This document shows positions 23,082 through 31,934 of a stretch of 51,731 bases of DNA, one piece after another. The first letter of the stretch is position 1; each line of letters opens with the position of its first letter. The DNA lies in assembly GCA_012730105.1 (NCBI GenBank), contig JAAYBJ010000079.1, positions 1 to 51,731 of the forward strand, given 5' to 3'. Under the pieces are notes generated by a model. It was not told the origin of the DNA, searched no databases, and was given only the letters and a program-made list of their open reading frames with translations. Source of the DNA: Candidatus Hydrogenedentota bacterium. GTDB taxonomy: Bacteria > Hydrogenedentota > Hydrogenedentia > Hydrogenedentales > CAITNO01. The translations under genes and the position numbers were made by a program.

Positions 23082-24580
23082 ATGATATACACGATAAAGG
23101 GCCCACACCGGAAGACGAGGCGCGGTTTAAACATGAAAACCGCCGGCGTATCGCGCGTTTTGTGGGGGTGTTTGTCGTAACGACGCTGGTGCTTCTGACC
23201 TCCTACCGCTACACCATTCACACACGTATCAATGACTGGTACCTGTTCCAGGCGGCCAGACATACTATGCTTGCCCTCGATCAAATCGGACACGCCGAAC
23301 TCGAACCGCCGCATTACGGCCGTTTCGAGCCCCGGAAAACCCGCGCCTCCATCGCCGCCTGGACCGAAGGCCGCGACGGCCCCACGGAAGAGGAGATCGC
23401 CACAGCCTCGCCGGAGCCTCTCAGCCCTTGGGAACGCTGGTCCTACCGGGCACTTGAAGCACGGCGCGGCAGCACGCCCAGGGTCAACGGGCCGCGCGTA
23501 TATTTTGTGCTGCGCCAAGGCATAGCTACCCGGATAGACGCCCTTCAGGGGCAGCTGTACGGATTGGAAGAAGATTCGCGCATCGACACGGCGGAGAAAG
23601 AACGCCGCGCGGAGGCCTTACGCGATGAAATGAAGGCGCTCCGCGAACAGCAACAGGCGGCGCGCGCGGGAGGCGACGGGGCGGTCAAGGACACCTCCCT
23701 CACCTTCCCGTTTATCCTCATCCCGGAATGCGGCGCCATCGAGATCATGGCTATTTTCCTCGCGGCGGTGCTCGCCTTTCCGACCCTGTGGCGCAAACGC
23801 CTGATCGGGCTCGCGGCGGGCCTACCCGTCATGTACGGCGTCAACATACTGCGACTCACCGTACTCGCCATCATCGGCGCCGTGGACACAAGCCGCGAAT
23901 GGTTCAATTTCGCCCATGAATATGTCTGGCAGGCGATCTACATCATCTTTGTCGTGGCCGTCTGGCTGCTCTGGGTGGAATACATTGTAAACCGGGTCCA
24001 TATCGTAACTAAGAAGAAAACCTGGGGCCTTCCGGGCTTCTGCCTGAGATTCCTGGCCTATATCATCGTACTGGTCATACTGTGGTGGCTGCTGCTGCCC
24101 GCTTATGGCCAACTGCTGCTCCAGGTCACGGGAATAACGCTACGCCACCTGCTCGGGGTGGCCATCGAAGCGGGGCGCGTGGAAGCGTCGGGGATGCTGA
24201 ATACGGGCACCAAAATTGTGTTCACCATCGCCGGTCACGAACGCAGCATGCATATCGCGCTGCTGGCGACCAATGTGCCGCCCTATGTCGCGCTGGTGCT
24301 GGCGACCGTGGGACTGGCGCTGCGCCGCCGTATCCGCATTCTGCTCTACGGATGCGGGATTCTCTGCGGGTTCCACGCCCTGTTTATTATTGTCGCCCTT
24401 CGCTTCCAGGACATCCTGCTGAAAGCCAGTGAAATTCCCACGGCGATCATCCTGTTCTTCCTTACGCTGCCGTTTATGCTCTGGATTGTCTTCGCGTACT
24501 GGGACCGCATCCTGTCCACACGACAGGACAGGCCTGATTCAACACCAAAGGACACCCCGGCGGAAACGGAACATCAATAA
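23078..24580 (+). CDS. Exosortase/archaeosortase-family membrane protein with extra C-terminal domain
   Basis: A 500-residue polytopic protein. One N-terminal helix (about 27-43) and a periplasmic-type soluble segment with a coiled coil (about 160-195) precede the exosortase core. The proposed catalytic triad is visible in order: C218 in IPECGAIEIMA, R259 in VNILRLTVL, H280 in NFAHEYVWQ. Exosortases are thought to cleave PEP-CTERM-type tails and transfer the protein to an acceptor. After the core come further helices and a soluble insert (about 345-400), ending with four or five more helices, so it is longer than simple exosortases. No EpsH-type exopolysaccharide cluster is adjacent. Tails in this window (residues 232-263 of the gene at 10914; WG.LFLG tails at 13096 and 14786) are candidate substrates, by inference. 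Confidence 0.75.
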   Translation: MNDIHDKGPTPEDEARFKHENRRRIARFVGVFVVTTLVLLTSYRYTIHTRINDWYLFQAARHTMLALDQIGHAELEPPHYGRFEPRKTRASIAAWTEGRDGPTEEEIATASPEPLSPWERWSYRALEARRGSTPRVNGPRVYFVLRQGIATRIDALQGQLYGLEEDSRIDTAEKERRAEALRDEMKALREQQQAARAGGDGAVKDTSLTFPFILIPECGAIEIMAIFLAAVLAFPTLWRKRLIGLAAGLPVMYGVNILRLTVLAIIGAVDTSREWFNFAHEYVWQAIYIIFVVAVWLLWVEYIVNRVHIVTKKKTWGLPGFCLRFLAYIIVLVILWWLLLPAYGQLLLQVTGITLRHLLGVAIEAGRVEASGMLNTGTKIVFTIAGHERSMHIALLATNVPPYVALVLATVGLALRRRIRILLYGCGILCGFHALFIIVALRFQDILLKASEIPTAIILFFLTLPFMLWIVFAYWDRILSTRQDRPDSTPKDTPAETEHQ

Positions 24581-24632
24581 CCACTCCTCGAGGTTCCTGT
24601 AAAGCATTCATTAAGAAAGGATGCCTTCCCCC

Positions 24633-26417
24633 ATGAAACCGATTGTGCTCGTTCTGCTCCTGGCAGGTTTTGCCGCGGCTGCGGCGCCGGTTGATTTTTA
24701 TGTGTCCACCGAAGGCGATGACGGCCAATCCGGAACCTTTGAAGCGCCCTTTGCCACAGTGCAACGCGCCCAGTCCGCCGTGCGCGACCGCCTCGCGCAG
24801 GGTGAAGACGCCGATATCACGGTGTACCTCCGGGACGGCCTCTACGCCCTGGAGGCGCCGCTCCACTTTACTGCGGCCGACTGCGGCCAACAGACCGTAA
24901 CTTACAAAGCCTATCAAAATGAGACGCCCATACTGAGCGGCGGCAGGCCCATCACGGGCTGGCAACCCGGGGACGGCGGCCAATGGACGGCAACGCTCCC
25001 GGAGGCCCTTTCGGGCGCCTGGCCTTTTCGACAGTTGTTCAAGGACGATACACGCCTGCCCCGGGGACGCTTCCCGAACGGGGACGCCCTGATGCGCGTG
25101 GCAATCGTCGATGACGCCGTCACGGGGATCAAACTACATGAAACGCTTCCCGTGGCGTTAACCGCCGAAGATAATGCGGAACTGGTGGTCTACCAGAATT
25201 GGTCCATCACCCGTGTACCGATCGTTTCCGGGGAAGGCGCATCCCTACGCGTCAGCCATCCGGCGGGTTGGATAGGTCACGGCAGCATGACCACCACCAG
25301 CCCGGACAAACCCTGTTACGTGGAAAACGCCGCAGCCTTTGTGGACGCGCCGGGCGAGTGGCACCTCGACAAGCAAACCGGCACGCTGATCTACCAGGCC
25401 GCCCCTGGGGAAGACCCCAACCAGGCGCGTTTCATCGCGCCAAAGTTGGAACTCCTCCTCAAGGTGGAAGGCAAAGCGGGCGCACCGGTGAAAAACCTGC
25501 GCTTTGAAGGGTTGACCTTCTCCCACGCGGAATGGCCGCTGCCCGAATTCGGCTACATAGGCGTTCAGGCCGGGCATCACGGCACCTCCATGAATGAACC
25601 CGCCCACGTGCTTCCGGGCGCGTTGCAGTTCACCCATGCCGAGGGATGCGTGCTTGCCCGTTGCGCAGTGGTTCATACGGGGGCATCAGGTGTTGTGCTG
25701 GGCGCGGGATGCAAAAACAACCGAGTCGAATATTGCAGCCTGTCAGACATCGGCGGCAACGGTGTCATGGTGGGGTGGCGGGGCTCCTCGCTTGCCGGCG
25801 CCGGCACGCTGGTCGGAGACGGATCCCTTTCGTCGGACTGGGCGTCACCGGACCTGGTTCCGATGCGCAACACGGTCGCCGATTGTACGGTGACCTCCTG
25901 CGGCGCCGTCAACCGGGGCTGCGTGGGTGTTTTTGACGCTTTCTGCGACGGCACGCGCATCAGCCACAACCATATCTTCAACATGCCCTACACGGGCATC
26001 TCCATCGGATTTCGCTGGGACTCGACCGAAACCTCACAGCGCAACTGTACGGTGGAAAACAACCATATCCACGATGTCATGAAGGTACTTGCCGACGGCG
26101 GCGCCATTTACACCCTCGGCCTTCAGCCGGGAACCGTGCTTCGGGGCAACCTGCTTTACGATGTACATCGCAGTTCCTTTGCCCATGGCGGCGCGCCAAA
26201 CAACGGCATTTTTTTTGACGAGGGCAGCAAAGGCTTCCTGGTGGAAGACAACATCATCCACAACACCTCGGGAGAACCCATCCGTTTCAACCAGACCGGA
26301 CCGGAAAACCTCACGTTCAACAACAACGCCTTTGGCGTAGCCCCGGAAGATCCCGCGTTTCCCAAAGCAAGGGCCGCCGAAGCGGGCCCCCGGCAACAGG
26401 ATGAAACAAAATCGTAA
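24633..26417 (+). CDS. Secreted right-handed beta-helix protein, GH141-like
   Basis: 594 residues from the ATG at 24633, which opens a clean signal peptide (MKPIVLVLLLAGFAAAAAP); an ATG four codons earlier touches the ribosome site. The N-terminus is typical of GH141-like proteins: DFYVSTEGDDGQSGTFEAPF, TVYLRDGLYAL, VTYKAYQNETPILSGGRPI. Then FRQLFKDDTRLPRGRFPN and a long parallel beta-helix (LRFEGLTFSHAEW, RVEYCSLSDIGGNGVMVG, RISHNHIFNMPYTGIS, CTVENNHIHD, FLVEDNIIHN). Characterised GH141 members include alpha-L-fucosidase and xylanase activities, so a plant or algal glycan substrate is plausible, but the catalytic acids cannot be assigned by eye. It starts 52 bases after the exosortase-like gene. 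Confidence 0.75.
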   Translation: MKPIVLVLLLAGFAAAAAPVDFYVSTEGDDGQSGTFEAPFATVQRAQSAVRDRLAQGEDADITVYLRDGLYALEAPLHFTAADCGQQTVTYKAYQNETPILSGGRPITGWQPGDGGQWTATLPEALSGAWPFRQLFKDDTRLPRGRFPNGDALMRVAIVDDAVTGIKLHETLPVALTAEDNAELVVYQNWSITRVPIVSGEGASLRVSHPAGWIGHGSMTTTSPDKPCYVENAAAFVDAPGEWHLDKQTGTLIYQAAPGEDPNQARFIAPKLELLLKVEGKAGAPVKNLRFEGLTFSHAEWPLPEFGYIGVQAGHHGTSMNEPAHVLPGALQFTHAEGCVLARCAVVHTGASGVVLGAGCKNNRVEYCSLSDIGGNGVMVGWRGSSLAGAGTLVGDGSLSSDWASPDLVPMRNTVADCTVTSCGAVNRGCVGVFDAFCDGTRISHNHIFNMPYTGISIGFRWDSTETSQRNCTVENNHIHDVMKVLADGGAIYTLGLQPGTVLRGNLLYDVHRSSFAHGGAPNNGIFFDEGSKGFLVEDNIIHNTSGEPIRFNQTGPENLTFNNNAFGVAPEDPAFPKARAAEAGPRQQDETKS

Positions 26418-26632
26418 AACATCACTTGAACCGGCTTTGGTTGCGGATGCCCCCCGCAATGGGAAATAATCTGTTACTTTTCAACAACAAGCATGTTGTT
26501 CGAGCTTCCGTGCGCGTACAAGACATCGCCCCAAAGGCGGCACGCTGCTATTCGTTTCCAACAGGAAAAAGTCATACTCTCGGCGAGCAGCCGCGCCCGT
26601 GTTGCCACTATTTTTTATAAAGGAGATCTTTT

Positions 26633-27889
26633 ATGGGTTCCTGTTTTACCCTGTCGTCGGAGCAGGCCCGCGCGTTGCGCGAGACCTACGGCACCCCCGT
26701 GTATGTTTACAATGAGGCTACGCTGGAAACGCTGGCCGCCGAAGTACTCGCGTTCCCGAACGCCTATGGGCTGACCGCCCGATTCGCCATGAAGGCGCTG
26801 CCCACGGCGGCCGTGCTGCAGGTTTTCGACCAGGCCGGACTGCGCCTGGACGCCAGCAGCGGTTACGAAGCGGAACGCGCCCTTCGCGCCGGCATTGACC
26901 CGTCAAAAATTCAGATTACCTCTCAGCAGCTTCCCTGGAACCTGAAGGAACTGGTGGAACAGGGATGCCTGTTCAATGCCTGTTCCCTGCGCCAGTTGGA
27001 GATGTACGGCCAACTGTTCCCGGGCGCGGAAGTATGCGTGCGCATCAATCCCGGACTCGGTTCCGGGCACAGCAACCGCACCAATGTGGGCGGCGTCTCC
27101 TCCAGTTTCGGCATCTGGCACGCTTATATCGACCGGGTCACGGAAACGGCTGCACGTTATGATCTGCGCATCACGGGAATGCACACCCATATCGGATCCG
27201 GCGCAGATCCCGAAGTCTGGCTGCGCTGCGCCCGAATGTCACTTGAAATCGCCTCCCGATTCCCCGAGGCGACACGGCTCAGTTTGGGCGGCGGCTTCAA
27301 ACCGGCCCGTATGGACTATGAAGACGGCGCTGACCTGCAGGCCATCGGCTCGCGGCTCGTCCCGGAGTTTCAAGCCTTCGCCGAAAAACACGGCCGGAAA
27401 CTGCGGTTGGAAATCGAGCCGGGCGCCTTCCTCACCGCCACTGCCGGTGTACTGATCTGCTCGGTCATCGACATTGTGGACACGGGGAAGGAAGGCTATA
27501 CCTTTATCAAAACCGACACAGGCATGAATGACATCCTGCGCCCGGCCCTGTACGGCGCACAGCATCCCATCACCTTACTTCCCGAAACCCCGCGCGATGA
27601 CACGGAACAGGAATACCTGATCGTCGGCCACTGCTGCGAGAGCGGCGATATCCTCTCGCCCGAGCCGAGCAACCCGGAGGGGCTGAAGACACGCATCCTC
27701 AAACGCGCCGAGGTAGGCGATATTCTTATTATCGGCGGCGCGGGCGCCTATTGCGCGAGCATGTCGGCGAAGAATTACAACAGTTTCCCCGAAGCACCCG
27801 AAGTGCTACTGGCAAAAGACGGCACCCTGAGGCTGATCCGCCGCGGGCAAACCTTGGAACAGATGGTGGAGAACGAAATTCTTCTCTGA
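26633..27889 (+). CDS. lysA: Diaminopimelate decarboxylase-type PLP enzyme
   Basis: A 418-residue fold-type III PLP decarboxylase of LysA length. K54 in RFAMKALP would bind PLP. MHTHIGSG (183-190), SLGGGF (217-222) and IEPGAF (261-266) bind cofactor phosphate and substrate; HCCESGD (333-339) holds the catalytic Cys and specificity loop; GAYCASMSAKNYNSFP (371-386) is the C-terminal signature. It would convert meso-diaminopimelate to L-lysine in the cytoplasm. AAAGGAG seven bases before ATG gives a firm start. The spacing of ALP after the PLP lysine and the SSSFG loop differ slightly from E. coli LysA; ornithine/arginine or carboxynorspermidine decarboxylases are less likely alternatives. Confidence 0.88.
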   Translation: MGSCFTLSSEQARALRETYGTPVYVYNEATLETLAAEVLAFPNAYGLTARFAMKALPTAAVLQVFDQAGLRLDASSGYEAERALRAGIDPSKIQITSQQLPWNLKELVEQGCLFNACSLRQLEMYGQLFPGAEVCVRINPGLGSGHSNRTNVGGVSSSFGIWHAYIDRVTETAARYDLRITGMHTHIGSGADPEVWLRCARMSLEIASRFPEATRLSLGGGFKPARMDYEDGADLQAIGSRLVPEFQAFAEKHGRKLRLEIEPGAFLTATAGVLICSVIDIVDTGKEGYTFIKTDTGMNDILRPALYGAQHPITLLPETPRDDTEQEYLIVGHCCESGDILSPEPSNPEGLKTRILKRAEVGDILIIGGAGAYCASMSAKNYNSFPEAPEVLLAKDGTLRLIRRGQTLEQMVENEILL

Positions 27890-27925
27890 CACAACATTTC
27901 TATTTGGTTGGGCGGTTACAGGCCG

Positions 27926-27964
27926 GTCGGACAGTATCAGACACCGTCGGACGTATCGGACAGT
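27926..27964. repeat. Decameric tandem repeat GTCGGACAGT-type
   Basis: Four units: GTCGGACAGT, ATCAGACACC, GTCGGACGT (one base short), ATCGGACAGT. The same unit type recurs at 48362-48411, so this is a dispersed intergenic repeat. Confidence 0.65.
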
Positions 27965-28016
27965 TTCGCCCACATGTCCTTATTATTTCCTGGCTTCCCA
28001 CGCGTCCCAATAGACA

Positions 28017-28050
28017 TCGCCGGCACGCCTCTTAAAGGACATGCCGGCGA
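28017..28050. terminator. Hairpin between convergent genes, possible bidirectional terminator
   Basis: TCGCCGGCA (28017-28025) and TGCCGGCGA (28042-28050) pair perfectly. It lies between the ends of lysA (+) and the fucose-isomerase-like gene (-). T-tracts are weak on both sides, so its efficiency as a terminator is uncertain. Confidence 0.45.
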
Positions 28051-28080
28051 CATAATTGCTGGTGGAAGCGATACCTTATT

Positions 28081-29676
28081 CTATTTCTTCTTGAGCGCCT
28101 TTCCGGCATCGCCGCCGACGCGGGTTTTGATGCCGAGATGCTTGCAGAGGGCCAGCAGTTCCTGGAGGATGTCGCCGTAACCGACCACGATATGGTTGGA
28201 CATGTGCGACGCCATCAGTTCGTTACGGCCGTAGCCGGGAATATAGGCGTTGGCAATGGGCCATTGCGGGTCGGTGGCCTGGAGGCGCCGCTGCACTTCG
28301 GCTTCCGGCAATTCCAGCATTTCGCCCGTGCCGCAATCCATGCCGATTTCGTTGTAGGCTTCATAGAAGCGCGCCCAGGTGAAGACACCCGGCTTGCATA
28401 CACCGGAGCAGGTGCCGCCCCCGAGGGGGAAATACCCGGAGGGCTGGCGGTTGATGTGGGTCTTCTTCCAGCCGCCGAAATGGGCGGGCGGCGCGCCGCC
28501 GGAAATCATGAGCACCCAGACGAATTTGCCGTCATATTCGCCGCCCCAGCGCACGTCGTGCAGGGTCGTTTCGGCCGGCATCTTTTTCGCCATGTAGATT
28601 TCTTTCATCAGGAGCTGGGGCACGCCTGCGCCGATGTCGCCCTCGTTGAAATGTGGGATGACCTCTCCGGGCATCACCGCCTGCTTGGTGTCGGGATCCT
28701 TGACCATGGGGCGGTCAGTGTTGTTCAGCATGCCCTCTATCAGGTCGGACGCGGGCACGCAGCGAACCAGTCCGTACTGGTAGGGAATGCCGATGGCGCT
28801 CAGGCCGTACCGGGCCACGAAACGGCAGGCGGCGGCGTACATTTTCATCTGGCTAAGCACCTGGTCGTATACAAGTTCCTTGAACTTGTTCGTGCCCCAA
28901 TGAAAATTGGCGCCCTTGCGAATGAGATAATCCAGGTATTTTTGGGCTTCCTCGTCGCTGACCAGGTTCATTTCCGCGACCAGGTCGCTCTGGTTCAGGT
29001 ACTCGATGGGCATGCCGACCGCGCCCAGTTTCGCCGGGTCCATGACCGCGTTCATCATACCCATGCAGCCGGGGTCAAACTGGCCCATAATGCGCCGTTC
29101 CCGCCTGATCCGCTCCGCCAGTTCCTTGCCGATGGCCTCGGCGCCGGAGGAAAGCTTCACCTGCCTGCCGTCGGTCAGGTGGGCCATGGAATGCTTGATC
29201 TGGCCGGTCTTCAGCCACGTCGCGAGATTTTCCATGAAAAATGGATCGCTGGCGAAACTCTCGCTCCAGAGGCGGGAATGTTTCACATTCAGCCGGTCCA
29301 AGCTCGCGGAATGGTTGAGTAACGCCACCAGCCCGGGAAAGGTGCCATCGAAGTTGGCCAGCAGCAGAACAGGCCCGCGGTGGGTCTGCAGCGGGCCGGT
29401 GATGTGATGGGCATAGGCCCAGATGTTGAGCACAATGATGACCGGCGCGTCGGGGTCGATCTTCGAAAACGCTTCCGTGCCTTCGCACTGCCGGCTCAAA
29501 AACCCGTGCTTGCGTTTCTTGTCAAACTTGGGCAGGGCTTCTGAGTCGAACCCAAGCTTCTTAAGGGCGTTCCGCACCTGCTTCAGGGTCTTTTCCTGGA
29601 GCGGCCAGCCATTCAGGCAGGCCGGCTGGCGCAAATCGCCGTTCGATACCAGATATACTTTTTTTGCGGTAGTCAT
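28081..29676 (-). CDS. L-fucose isomerase-like protein
   Basis: A 531-residue cytoplasmic protein with the L-fucose/L-arabinose isomerase-like layout: an N-terminal Rossmann-like domain (VYLVSNGDLR, VIIVLNIWAYAHHITG, VLLLANFDGTFPGLVALLN), a central domain (IMGQFDPGCMGMMNAVMD, GMPIEYLNQSDLVAEM) and a C-terminal barrel-like domain (WVLMISGGAPPAHFGGW, PLGGGTCSGVCKPGVFTWARFYE, MASHMSNHIVVGYGD). It is shorter than E. coli FucI (about 590). The start has AGGGAG eight bases upstream. It could isomerise a deoxy- or pentose sugar released by enzymes such as the GH141-like neighbour, but metal ligands were not assigned, and family members with other roles exist. Confidence 0.65.
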   Translation of the reverse strand: MTTAKKVYLVSNGDLRQPACLNGWPLQEKTLKQVRNALKKLGFDSEALPKFDKKRKHGFLSRQCEGTEAFSKIDPDAPVIIVLNIWAYAHHITGPLQTHRGPVLLLANFDGTFPGLVALLNHSASLDRLNVKHSRLWSESFASDPFFMENLATWLKTGQIKHSMAHLTDGRQVKLSSGAEAIGKELAERIRRERRIMGQFDPGCMGMMNAVMDPAKLGAVGMPIEYLNQSDLVAEMNLVSDEEAQKYLDYLIRKGANFHWGTNKFKELVYDQVLSQMKMYAAACRFVARYGLSAIGIPYQYGLVRCVPASDLIEGMLNNTDRPMVKDPDTKQAVMPGEVIPHFNEGDIGAGVPQLLMKEIYMAKKMPAETTLHDVRWGGEYDGKFVWVLMISGGAPPAHFGGWKKTHINRQPSGYFPLGGGTCSGVCKPGVFTWARFYEAYNEIGMDCGTGEMLELPEAEVQRRLQATDPQWPIANAYIPGYGRNELMASHMSNHIVVGYGDILQELLALCKHLGIKTRVGGDAGKALKKK

Positions 29677-29861
29677 AGATGCATCTCCCTAATGGTTATT
29701 GAACAGAGGACTGTTGCCAATTGTATGATTTATCGGCACGGACATGCAATATTTGGAGGTCGGAACGGAGGGGCCGCCCGGCCGGAGCAGGCATATTTTG
29801 ATTCACCCGGATGTTTGTCGTATAAAGGGGAATCAGCGGACCCTGAAAGACAGGTTATGGG

Positions 29862-31934
29862 ATGAGAGAAGCATTCGCCAAGTTAATCAAACGTCTCAAG
29901 AAGTCCTACAAGCCCGAGGACCTTGACGTGGTGCGCCATGCCTACCGGGTGGCGAATGAGGCCCATCAGAAGCAGCTGCGCGCGTCCGGCGAGCCCTACA
30001 TCATGCACAGCATCGAGGTGGCCACGATCCTGGCCGGACTGGGCCTGGACCCGGTGACCTGCGCCGCAGCCCTGCTGCATGACGTTGTGGAGGACACCAA
30101 ACACAAGATTCCCACGATCCGCAAGGAATTCGGGGACGACATCGCGCAAATCGTGGACGGGGTCACCAAAATCAGCAGCCTGAGTTTTCCGGACAATGAC
30201 AAGGATCGGGAGGAACAACAGGCCCAGAACATCCGCAAGATGCTGGTGGCGACGGCGCAGGATCTGCGGGTCATCATGATCAAACTGGCCGACCGCCTGC
30301 ATAATATGCGGACCCTGAAGTACCTGGAATCCGCAGACCGGATACGCATCTCCCGCGAGACGCTGGACATTTACGCGCCCCTTGCGAACCGGCTTGGCAT
30401 TTCACGCTGGAAATGGGAGTTGGAGGACCACGCATTCCATTTCCTGATGCCGGACGTCTATAAAAACATTTCCCGCCTGGTCGCCATGAAGCGGCATGAA
30501 CGGGAGGCCTACCTGGAAAAGACCATCACCTTTCTTGAACCGCGCCTGCTGGAGGCGGAAGTCGTCGCCCGGGTTATCGGCCGGCCCAAGCACCTGTACA
30601 GCATCTACGAGAAAATGTCGCGCCAGGGCAAGGACTTCTCCCAGGTCATGGACGTGCTGGGCATACGCATCATCACCCAGACCGACGCGGGGTGTTATAA
30701 CGCGCTGGGCGTGGTACACAGCCTGTGGACGCCGATACCCGGTCGGCTCAAAGACTATATCGCCATGCCCAAGTTAAATATGTACCAGGCGATCCACACG
30801 ACGGTCATGCGCGAGAACGGACTGCCCATGGAGGTGCAGATACGTTCGGAACAGATGGATTTCATCGCCCGGGAAGGCATTGCCGCGCACTGGCGGTACA
30901 AGGAGGGAGAATCAGGCCGGGACGACAAACTGGACACCCAGCTCACCTGGCTGCAGAAGATGTACGACTGGCTCAAGGATGCCGGCAGCCAGGACAACCT
31001 GATGGAAAGCATGCGCCAGGACTTCTCCTCGGCCAACATTTACGTGTTCACGCCCCGGGGCGAGGTCAAAGAACTGCCGCAGGGCGCGACCCCGCTGGAC
31101 TTCGCCTATCTGATCCACTCGCACATCGGCCACCACTGCATCGGCGCGCGGGTCAACGGCAAGATTGTGCCCATCCGCTACAACCTGCAGATGGGCGATT
31201 CGATTGAGATTCTCACCTCGAAAAACCAGGAACCCCATTTCGACTGGATCGATTTCGTGGTCACGGGAAGGGCGCGCACCCGGATCCGCCAGCGCCTGCG
31301 CGAACTGGGGGAAATCGCCCCCGTCGAAGAAACGAAAGCGCCGGTCCGGCCCAGGCAATACCATGTGTCCCCCAAAACGCCGCCGCCACCGGTCGTACGC
31401 GAGGTGGACGAGGCGACCCGGCGCAAACTGGTGCGGGTGCAAGGGCTCAAGGGCATGCAGGTGCAGTTCGCCAAGTGCTGCAACCCCATGCCGGGCCACA
31501 CCATCGTGGGCTATGTCACGCGCACGCCGGGCATATCCATTCATCGCGCCGAGTGCAAAAGCTTCGCCCGTTCCGCCCGGGATCATTCCCGCGTCGTGCA
31601 GGCCTCCTGGGAAGGCGAGGGCCAGATGCTCGCCAAGATACGGCTGGTCACCCGCAACCGCCCCAACCTGCTCGCCGACATCACGAACGCCCTGCGCCCG
31701 CTGAATATCGACATCCTCAACGCCCAGTTCGGTCCCGGGGAGGATGTAAACAACCATTTTGACTTTCAGTTCGAAGCCGCCGACGAAGGCAACATCGAGC
31801 AGGTCGCCAAGACCGTGGCGCGCGTGCCGGGCGTCTTTGATGTCATTCACCTCGGGGTGCAAAAACCCCAACCCGAAGAGACCCCGAGCCATGCCAAAAA
31901 TCCGGCCAAAAAACGTTTCAAAGAAGCCGGATGA
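29862..31934 (+). CDS. Bifunctional (p)ppGpp synthetase/hydrolase, RelA/SpoT family
   Basis: A 690-residue long RSH protein in standard order. The HD hydrolase domain has H49 in YIMHSIEVA and H73-D74 in LLHDVVEDT, so hydrolase residues are retained. The synthetase domain (about 235-345) has [50 protein letters not shown] and AHWRYKEG. Then TGS (about 392-465: [18 protein letters not shown]), a zinc-finger-like region ([17 protein letters not shown]) and a C-terminal ACT domain ([18 protein letters not shown]). It would make and degrade the alarmone in response to stalled ribosomes or other stress. Its last 44 bases overlap uvrB in another frame. Confidence 0.95.
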   Translation: MREAFAKLIKRLKKSYKPEDLDVVRHAYRVANEAHQKQLRASGEPYIMHSIEVATILAGLGLDPVTCAAALLHDVVEDTKHKIPTIRKEFGDDIAQIVDGVTKISSLSFPDNDKDREEQQAQNIRKMLVATAQDLRVIMIKLADRLHNMRTLKYLESADRIRISRETLDIYAPLANRLGISRWKWELEDHAFHFLMPDVYKNISRLVAMKRHEREAYLEKTITFLEPRLLEAEVVARVIGRPKHLYSIYEKMSRQGKDFSQVMDVLGIRIITQTDAGCYNALGVVHSLWTPIPGRLKDYIAMPKLNMYQAIHTTVMRENGLPMEVQIRSEQMDFIAREGIAAHWRYKEGESGRDDKLDTQLTWLQKMYDWLKDAGSQDNLMESMRQDFSSANIYVFTPRGEVKELPQGATPLDFAYLIHSHIGHHCIGARVNGKIVPIRYNLQMGDSIEILTSKNQEPHFDWIDFVVTGRARTRIRQRLRELGEIAPVEETKAPVRPRQYHVSPKTPPPPVVREVDEATRRKLVRVQGLKGMQVQFAKCCNPMPGHTIVGYVTRTPGISIHRAECKSFARSARDHSRVVQASWEGEGQMLAKIRLVTRNRPNLLADITNALRPLNIDILNAQFGPGEDVNNHFDFQFEAADEGNIEQVAKTVARVPGVFDVIHLGVQKPQPEETPSHAKNPAKKRFKEAG

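Noticed and set aside
22916-23518. 200-codon minus-strand frame
   Set aside because: Overlaps the start of the exosortase-like gene, whose motifs are clear; no motif of its own.
28138-29322. 394-codon plus-strand frame opposite the fucose-isomerase-like gene
   Set aside because: Shadow frame with His/Val/Gly-rich, non-family composition.
31759-31890. 44-codon N-terminal extension of uvrB
   Set aside because: Lies wholly inside relA/spoT in another frame and does not resemble UvrB; the start at 31891 fits the family.
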